Shown here one piece after another: positions 1 to 9,200 of a stretch of DNA of 13,872 bases. Both the position numbers and the translations under genes were made by a program. Every line of letters starts with the position of its first letter. The first letter of the stretch is position 1. Source of the stretch: an uncultured Ruminococcus sp. (GTDB taxonomy: Bacteria; Bacillota; Clostridia; Oscillospirales; Ruminococcaceae); assembly GCF_934476685.1 (NCBI RefSeq), contig NZ_CAKSNX010000021.1, positions 1 to 13,872 on the forward strand, in the 5' to 3' direction. Under the pieces are notes generated by a model. It was not told where the DNA came from. It saw only the letters and a program-made list of their open reading frames with translations, and did not search any database.

Positions 1-75
1 TATCTCTCTCCTGTTCAATTCAAAGCTTCCCATTCGGCTAAATAATTTCTGTACTATTTGGGGTTGACAATACAA
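1..75 (+). repeat. Left copy of a 75-bp perfect inverted repeat
   Basis: These 75 bases are identical to the reverse complement of 13797-13871. Identity stops sharply at base 76 (g here, t in the other copy). The repeat lies outside the operon, beyond its terminator. Read outward (leftward) it contains TTGTCA, 17 bases, then AATTAT, a weak promoter-like pair, and ends in an AGGAGAG ribosome-site-like sequence at the window edge. Read inward it contains TTGACA without a good -10 box. The repeat may continue outside the window. It could be the end of an insertion sequence, a recombination site, or the 5' region of a duplicated flanking gene. I cannot assign it to a named element. Confidence 0.96.
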
Positions 76-128
76 GATAATTCCTGTAGCGAGGACAAAC
101 ACCGCTGCGGTGAATACTGATAAAAATA
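76..128. other. Short spacer with a small palindrome
   Basis: This unique stretch separates the left inverted repeat from the operon terminator. It contains a 6-bp-arm palindrome, CACCGC-t-GCGGTG at 100-112, too tight to be a good terminator and without a proper U-run. No coding region is visible. The palindrome could be a protein-binding site or a secondary hairpin behind the main terminator. Confidence 0.4.
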
Positions 129-160
129 CCACCGATACAGCCGCAAAGCCATATCGGTGG
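129..160 (-). terminator. Rho-independent terminator of the operon
   Basis: A 9-bp perfect stem (129-137 with 152-160, sequence CCACCGATA on the plus strand) encloses a 14-base loop. Read on the minus strand it is followed by TATTTTTAT, a U-rich tail, about 40 bases after the stop codon of the giant gene. On the plus strand the stem is followed by tcctttgtttt, so it could also weakly stop transcription coming in from the left. Confidence 0.85.
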
Positions 161-200
161 TCCTTTGTTTTATGCAAACGTATTGTTCACAAAAAGAGCT

Positions 201-3200
201 TTATGAAGCCTTGTCAATAAATTTCGCATCAAGATGAGCGTTTGTATAAATGATGTAATCATTATCGGTAGAGCCATCGATGGCTGTTGAACCCTCATAA
301 AGCGAAGCAGTAAGTACTATCCTGTAATTGGAATAGAATGCGTCTTTTACTTTTTCAAGATCTTTACCCGTCTTTACATCAAGGTCGATATATACGTCAA
401 ACAGTCCTGCATTGTCGGGTTCTTCAAAGTTATCCCTTGCAGCTGAATATTCCAGCTTTGTTTTGCCTAGTCCACCGCTCTTAAAAGTTTTAAGCTCATT
501 CTCGTTTATGTCTTTGATTGTAACGCTGTTCAAATAATCTGAAAGCTTCAAATCGTCATTATAGCCATCATTCTTGCATTGCAGTTCGATTGTCCAGCGT
601 ATATTAAGACTCTTTTTATCGATAGCGGAAAGCTGCGATGCATCAAATACTCCTCGTGTATGAATTACCGAGTTAGTATCCGTTTCCTCATCAAATACGT
701 TTATGCCTAGCTGGTCATTCGCCTTTGTCTGACCATCTCCTCTGTCCTCGTCAGGACCGCCAGAAGATACAGGGTGATAAGCGTTGTATTTCAGTTTTAC
801 ATCTGTCATAGCATGGCGATAGTACAAACGATTTACAGAATCATCTGCTGTTTTAGATACATTGTTGCTGTATGTTGTATCATCAGCATCGAACGCAAGG
901 CTCGATCTTACACTTACAAATGTTCCAATGTTAGTACTTTCTTCTGACTGCTGGCGCTCTGGAAACTGGGTTATGATACCGCCATGCGAGTATGTGATCT
1001 TGAAATTTGTTGTTATCTTCACTGTTGGCGCAACACCATCTCCTCCTGCCGTCAGCCACTGTCTTAGGTCTATTGCAGCACCATTGTTTTGTTCAGATAC
1101 TTCAAAGAAGTTCGTTGCTGCCTCTCCGGAAACTGAAGTGTAATTAAGTGTTGACGGGCTTGAGATCACTTTGCCATCTTTATCATATGCAGTAACAGTG
1201 TTATCACCTTCAATTATCGAGATACTGTCAGTATCACCTATGATCTTTTCCGCCGCTCCATCATTGACACTTCTTTTATTCATGAAGATATGGTTACTGT
1301 GATAGATAGGAATGCTATTGGTATTAAGAAGCAATTTTAGATTGTTTATCAACGTAGCATTTGTTGTATTGAACTTTATAGTTGACACTGTGGAAATGTT
1401 TACATCATTATTATCGTCAGTCATCTCAACATTTGTATTGTCATCAAGCGTCGTGACCTCTATCTCGTTGCTGAAAAGGTCGGCAAAGTTTAGCTGTACA
1501 GAGTGATTATTCTTGACTGCACCATTAAGCTTGCCGCTTACATTCGGATAAAGGCTTGAAGGCGAAGTTAGCTGAAACTGGTGGTTCAAGACACCTTCTT
1601 CTTTAGCCGTAGTAATTGTAAGATAGTAGTCCTCTGTCAGATAGTCTGTATCGGTCGAAAGGTCAAAGCGGTTTGCGTCACTATCATTAGCCACACGAAT
1701 AGTAGTTATTTCGCCGTTTATATTCACTTGCATATCACCATTTGCATCCTCAACGAAACGTCCGCTTTCATCAATTGTTTTTGTAAAGTTCAGCTGACTG
1801 CTTACCATATCCGCAAAAGTTGCTTCGCTATATGCTTTGTCGTTGCTGTCTGTAAAATTAGAGAGAGAAAGAGTGAGTTTAAGCCCCTCGTATTCTTCCT
1901 TGCCAGTAACAGTATAGTAGTACTCTTTGTTCTTATTGTTTTTGTCAATAAGGACTAGCTGTGTTCCAGCTGGTATTGTTCTGCCGTAGTTTACAGTTAG
2001 ACTAAGTTCCTTTTTATAGTTCCAGTTAAGTCCCGAAGAGCCGGCCATTATATCTTTTATGAAAGTTTCAGCAGGGTAAGCCCAACGCAGATAAGCGGTA
2101 ACAGGGGTATTATAGTTTTCAGCAAGCACCTTAGTACCGCTATTAAAGCCTGTTGTACCCGTTTCATCTGTATATTTGCTCGGGTAATACTGCGTGCCGC
2201 TGAATGCGGTGGTGAAAAATTCATACTGATATATCTTTCGTGTTATAACAGGTACGTAGACGTGATAAACCACAGCAGTGGATTTGCTGACCGTAGGGTC
2301 GTTATACTGCACGTCGATAAGGGTAAACTGTCCTCTTGTATCGCTATCGAATTTATCCGACTTGGCTTGGAACCGTGTGAACTTTTTATCTGTTACGTTG
2401 CAATTAACGGTTAAGTTTTCAGTTGCAGTTGACAGTGTAACATCATCCCCGCTGATATTTGCCGTATAGACTTTGATATCACTTGCATTTGACACCTGAT
2501 CATTTGTAAGAATACTCAGATACGAATTTATTTGCTTGCTTATCTCATCTGTGTTATCTATCAAGATCACGGGAATATCCTTCAAAATATCCTGCTCTGT
2601 GCTGAAAGTCAGCTGATTATAATTCGATATATCAGTTGTGCTAATCTCGCTATAACATTTCGCACTAGAATTGGCTGTGTCTTCCTTATCTGCAATTATC
2701 TTTTTCACCGCATCAGCGCTTGTTCCGTCGCCGGTGAGGAATTTTGCGCCTGTGCCGATATTCTTGGCAGGGCTGCTGGTCGCATATGGGAAGTTGTCGT
2801 CACTTTTATTGACACGGCTGATATTATCTGTTGTAATATCCGACAATTTCTCTCCCATCGCGTTTTCGTCAAGACACGCACCGTTGTAGTCGGCAGGGAT
2901 AACAGTAGTGGTATTGCTTGTACCGCCAAATATCTTATTATCAGGACTATTCGTTCCCTGAACGCTCCAACCAACGATCTTAAATGTTTTACTGTTGCTG
3001 TATCCGCTGAACAGACCATAGTATGAAGAACCTTTGAGCGTTACGCCGTTTACTACAATGTTGTATGCAGATATGTCACCGTTGGTATTATTGCCAATGA
3101 TACCTCCGATTCTTGATGAACTGTTTCCTCCTTTTATAGTACAGTTTTCAACTTTGCTGTTGCAGATATTTCTTGAATAATTATTCGTTCCTATCAAGCC

Positions 3201-6200
3201 GCCCGCTCCATTAGAAGCAGTAGTTTGACTGATCATATATCCCGAAACGCTGCAGCCGTCAATGTGGTTTAAATAAGTTTTTTCCTTGAACTCAACCTTT
3301 TCACTTCCACTGGCAGGAAAATAACCGAACAGACCACCGACATGTTGAATACCGCTAAGTTTATTCTGACCATTTCCATCAACATTGCAGTTATAGGCTC
3401 TTACTGTCAGTCCGGTATTTGCATTTCCTATCAGACCTCCGACGTTTTTACCATACATATCAACATTCTTCAGATTAAAATTTATAAGCAGAACGTTGCT
3501 TTTATATGCTAGTCCTATCGCACCGCCTACACCGTTAAAAGCACCTCTGGTCTCTTTCTCTGAATATCCTATGCAGCCGTTTTCGGTAGCTGTAACAGTA
3601 ACATTTCTTATTTTTACTGTACTTGAGGTACTAGTACTTTCACACAGCTGACCGATAATGCCGCCGCAGTTGATTTTTACATTATTAGTGTCAGTGTCAT
3701 TACTGCTATTGTCAGACGTAACAGATTCGTTAAATTCGCTTGGTTCCTCAGTAAGAGTATTTATATACAGATTTGCATTTCCCAACATATAGCCTATAAC
3801 TCCGCCTGCCGCAGACAGCGTTCCGTTTACTTTAAGATTATTGGCTGAACATTCATTGAGGTAAATAGACAGTGATTTTTCAGGCACATAGCCGATAAAG
3901 CCGCCGGTCGCCCTGTCACCGCTAATAGTCAAACCATTAAGAGATACATTCCAGAAATTGTATTCTCGTGAATCAGCACTCGTAATGTCAGTCGCTGTAT
4001 ACCTTAGCGAACCGATCATACCGCCTGTATTCGCCGCCAATGGTGTGCTAGCTGTCATTGTGATTTTTTTATTATTATTATCCCTTTGCTCTTGCGTCAA
4101 TTCACCCGACAAAGTAAGATCGTGAATGGAATTTAATGTTTTCTTGAGGTTTGTTTCATCGTTATTTCCAGAAACATCAAAATACAGATCATTAAAAAGA
4201 CCAAGTCCTATTTTGTCAGCATTTTGTGTACTTTTAGTAATGCTGGGATTTGAATCTTTGTAATAGCAGTCCCACTCACTGCTGTGGTTTTTAAGGTTAG
4301 TATTCAGATTTATCGTACTGCCGTTACCGTCAAGGCCGTAAAGCGCAAGGATATTTTTGCAAATATCCTCATCTTTCATCTCCTGCGGATAAAGCTGACC
4401 TATACCTCTGAAACAGTTCGGCAGGTCATATTTTGCATTTTCAGCAAGTTTCATATAGTGATAATTGCCGCTGCCGGTTATCGCCCTTGCAGGATAGTTG
4501 CCGTTTTCAGCCGCAGTATACTGACTTATGATATACGGCAGAGCTTTCTCATTGCCCGAGCTGTCATTTTTCGCAAGCTCAAAATCTTTTGGCTGCTGCA
4601 CATCATCAGTACCCACCGCTGAATATTTAGCAAGGTGCGTGGTCTTGTTTTTTTCGCCGTATGAATTTTTCACAGTATAGTTGCCGTCAGCAGTCGAAGC
4701 GTTTCCGCACATCGACTGCGTTATCTCAGAAAGAATGAAAAGCGACTGCGAGTCGGGAACAACCATTGTTGTTTTGTCCTTGCCCTCTTCCTGCGTAAAG
4801 CTGATCTTGTTTTTAGAATCAGGGTTCAGATCGGGGATAGGATAATTGTTTTCGCCGTTATCAAGCACCTTGCTCACTTTACTGTAACTGTCAGTTTCGT
4901 TAAAGCAGTAGGCGTTTACAACTCTGCCGACTATCTGATTTACATAGAAATAGTTTTCCATTTTATCAGTGGTTTTATTGCTCTTATTTTTGTAAACTTC
5001 AAAAGTCACATTGCTTAGCGGCGAGATTTTTTCACTGCCCATATTTCTGAACACAAGTCCGCCGTTAACGACCGCACCAACATATCCTCCCACGGGTATA
5101 AGCGTGGTATATTTATAATAGCTATTGTCATAAGAAGTTTTCAGCCGTATCGTTGTATTGGGAAACTCAACGGAAACCCCATCAATAATATTGTCGCCAC
5201 CCAGTATTTTTCCTATAACTGCGCCGTATACTGGTGTACCATCCTCGTAAGACAGCTGACCACTCTTGCCATTTTTATCGTTTGTTAAAGTGATAGTTTG
5301 CGCCGTTACTTTTATATCCAGATCTTTCACAACACAGCCGTTTGAAACAGATACAAAAGGTTTATCAGAGGGATTTTCAATGACCATTTTCTTGCCATTA
5401 TATTTTTTTCCTGCTATAACTCCTCTGAATGCGTAATCTGAGCCGGCCTGTCCAAGTCCTGCAAATTTGTCAGACAGAGTTATAGTACCGTCATTCTCAT
5501 CGTTGCCCTCAACAAGATAATATGCACCCGCAAGGTATGCACGGACTTCGTTCGTGGATATAGTTATGCTTTTGTTTGTATCCTCTACCCATTCAGTGCC
5601 TGATTTTTTCACAGCAACGAACTCCGAGCCATTATATTCGATTCGTGTATGACCTGTACCTTTAGCCTTGTTGGAATCCCACTTTTCAAAGTTTATGTCT
5701 TTAGTTGCAGCATTAAGATAATCGTTATCTATATACATCGAAAAGCCTTTGCTGAAAGTGCCGCCGCTGAGAATGTCTGCGACCATTGAAAGCGTTGTAC
5801 CGTTGTCTATGATAAATGGGTCGTTGTATGTACCGCAGCCATCCCCCATTTCCTTGCTGACGTGGTTTACTGCTATTTCGTGGTTATTCGTTGCTGAATT
5901 ATATGCGGTTGCCACATAAGGAAGGAAGTTTGAGAAATTGAACACTTCCTTTGCCTCTGCACTTTCTGGTGAAGTAAAGTGGTTAGTATCATCAGCGGCG
6001 TGCTTATCCAAATAACGTCTTTGGTCGTTATCCCCTGCGTCGGGAGCAAACTCCGCTGAGTGAGAGATCTCTTTGCCGTAGGTAACGTTATGCTTTGCGC
6101 TGCCGTCAGCAGCCCAGTCTTCATCGTAGTTATAGTTGTATATCGCAGAAGAACCGCCCTCAGAAGTGTACTGCAATGTATGTATCAGCGTAGCCTTTGT

Positions 6201-9200
6201 GAATATAGAACTTGTTGTACCGTATTTCTCCTTGAACACTGTCTTTGCAGCATCTTTGACATTGGCTGTAGCGTTTCTGCCGTCTAGGCACATTTTTTCA
6301 AACTGGATCGACATCTGCTGTACTTTGTCGCTGCCTGCCGTGCCTATCAGCGCACTTGCAGCTTTTTCGTCATCAGCATAGCCGCTTGTTGAAACTCCGC
6401 TGATCTTTGTTTCAGTATAGCTGCCGATATTGCGTACAAGCAGTGCCATATTTGCAGTATTGTAGTCAGCTTCATTGAGGTTCTTGATAGTAATACCATC
6501 AAGAACAAGTCCGGATATTGTAAGGCTCGCCTTTGGAGTTGAAGAACCTTCCAAATTGCCGCAGATCAACGCACCCGAACCCTGCACGTTGAGTTTTTCT
6601 ATCGCCGAAGCAAGGCTGTTGCGGTATGCCGCCGCCGTTCCGGAGATAGTGCAGTTTGTAAGAGTTATATTTTTTGTGACATTTCTAAATAGACCGCACT
6701 GCATCAGATAGTGCTGGCTGTAAGCCCGTGTAGAATATTTCGTTCCGTGCGCATTCTGTATCTGCTCATTATATAATTTCACATTTGCACCGCTGAGCGA
6801 TATTGACGTATCAACGTCAACGGGATAGTAGGAAAGCCCAGTAAGATCAATCTCTGTATCCGTTGGGAATGTGCTGCGATCTTTAAAATACTCGCGGATA
6901 TTCTTTGCTGCGTAGGTATAAGCGCTCCAAAGAGTAGCCTTTTCTCCGCCTGTCAGTGAAGCCTTTGCACGCAGGTAGTCAAGATTATAATAGTAACGTG
7001 TGTAAGGGTTTGCATGAATTTTTCCAAACTCAGTTTTCGGCTTATACTCGTTGGAATTTTCACTGGTCATATTAAGCACATTGCCGCTTGTGCGAATAGA
7101 AACAATACCCTCGCCGGAAGCGCCTATGTCGTCATCGTCTCTTTCCTTCATAGTCCTGCCAACTATCTCATCATAAGTGTTGGCACTGCCTGTATAAGTC
7201 ATGCCCGCACAGTCATAAGCGTCGGGGTCAGTTATCTCAAGATAAAGGCGCATGGGTTCAACTGCATTGTTTATTTCTGCATTATCTGTTTCTGTAATAT
7301 TTGGTAACGTTCTGTCTTCATAACCCTTGCCAACTATAAGACCGACAATTGAACTGCTCGAGTCTGTAATACTGGAATTGCTATATTTTAGAGAATTCAC
7401 CTGCCAGTAACCATAGGAACTTGTAACAAGTCCGCCTATTGTTTTTGTAACAGATGTTTTGCCGACAGTTATTTCTGAATTGCTTATGGTAACTCCGCTG
7501 CCATCAGCAGAATTATTGCCGATAGTAACGTTTACGTTGTTCCAAGATCCGCCAAGCAGACCTCCTGTGCCGTTGTTGTTTGAGTTATCCGTAATGGTAA
7601 AGTCACTGACCTTGACATTATTTAAAGTAATCTCGTGTTTTTTACTTTGATGTTCAACAATGCCGATAAGTCCGCCGTATCCGTAGAAATAATATGTTTT
7701 ATCACCATCTGTTTTTCGGTCTATGGAGTTTGCCAGCTTTCCGCTTATTGTCATGCCATTTACTGTAACGTTTGAGCCGAGATTTTTCACATGACCGATA
7801 GTGCCTGCCGAAACTCCATTATATGAGCTGTTTGCACGGCCCGCAAGCGTCATGTCAAAGTTAGACGTACAGTTATTTAATGTCACATTCGCAGTGGCGC
7901 TGTCCACTCCGAAAATCGTGCCTACGTCTATTCTTTGCTCTCCTTTTCGCATTATTATATTGACATTTGACTTCACATTTTCCGCTATTGTGTTGCCGCT
8001 AAACTGTGCGGCAGCTGCACCGCAGTAAATATCGTCAATGTTCGCTTCGATACAGATACTGCCGTCAAGAGTTAGATCTTTAATAGTCGCATTGGAAACT
8101 TTGGCAAAAAGTCCCTGATATTTGTGGTCGTATACAGCGCCGGTGTTGCCGTTGTCTTTTCCTGCTTCATTTTTGGCAAGAGTGTTAGCGTCACCTCTGT
8201 ATCCATAAGCCTCGCCTATCGCAAGGGTTATTTTGTGACCATTGCCGTTAAATGTACCGGTAAATTCAGTGTTTCCGCCGTCATCACGGGTAAGACCGCG
8301 CAGACCTGTACCTCTAAGATCAACATCACCCGTAAGCGTGATCTTATTTTTCAAGATACTTGCTGAAGTATCACAGCCACTAGTAGTAAATGCGCCATTT
8401 TTTGTTGCAGTATTATGCTGTATACAAAGCGCCAGCTTCATAAAATCAACAGCATTGTTTATTTCATATTCTCCGTTAGTATTCGTCTGACAATCTTTCA
8501 GCGTAACTGTATGTTTGGTTTCGTTGTATTCTACAACGCCGGCTTTTTCAATCGTTTGCTTATTCACAAGCCTTATGACCTGTCCCCAAGGGGCAACATC
8601 TTCTATTTTTTTTGTCGCATCGGTTGGTCTGATGTAAGTCCAGCCTGTTCCTGTGTCTGAATCATAGTCCGAGCCGCTTCCCAAAGCGTATATCAGACCA
8701 TCGTCTTTACCACCATCTGTTTGTAAATTTACAAGAAGTGCGGTTTTGACATCTTCTACTCCGCTTAAATCTGTTTTGCCCGAAAAGCGAACAACGCTTC
8801 CGTAGTAATCGCCTGAGCCTTTATTATTGCAATCAACTACTTTATCCACAACGCCGGATCTTACATTTCCGGAAATGGTGTTTTTACCGCAAATATCCAA
8901 AAAGCTAGAATAAACAGAATAAGCAATTCCGCCGGTGTTGCCTTTTGCTTCACCTTTGTTAATAGTTATATTGTTCGTTCCATCGATTTTAAGATAGGTT
9001 CTGCCTTTGCTTTCTCTATACCAGCCTAAGTCGCCGACAATTCCGCCGCCGTTCTGGGAATTGTCGCCGTTAAGAGTTAACTCTGTCTTGACGTTTTTAA
9101 TAGTGAAAGTATTTTTAAGATTACCATTTACATTCAGAATTTTTCCGATAATTCCTCCGACAGTACCCTTGTTAGATTTAACTTTAAAGTCAACATCACT

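Noticed and set aside
60..92. Inward rightward promoter using TTGACA of the left inverted repeat
   Set aside because: No acceptable -10 box lies 16 to 18 bases downstream, and there is no plus-strand gene for it to serve.
2532..3026. Plus-strand open frame of 164 codons
   Set aside because: It lies antisense inside the giant gene, has a composition expected of a shadow frame, and lacks a recognisable domain.
3093..4025. CRISPR-like or DNA tandem repeat suggested by recurring ccgcc/cctcc-rich patches
   Set aside because: The recurrence is at the protein level (Gly-Gly codons every 29 to 47 residues). Intervening DNA and unit lengths vary, and there are no identical repeats or constant spacers.
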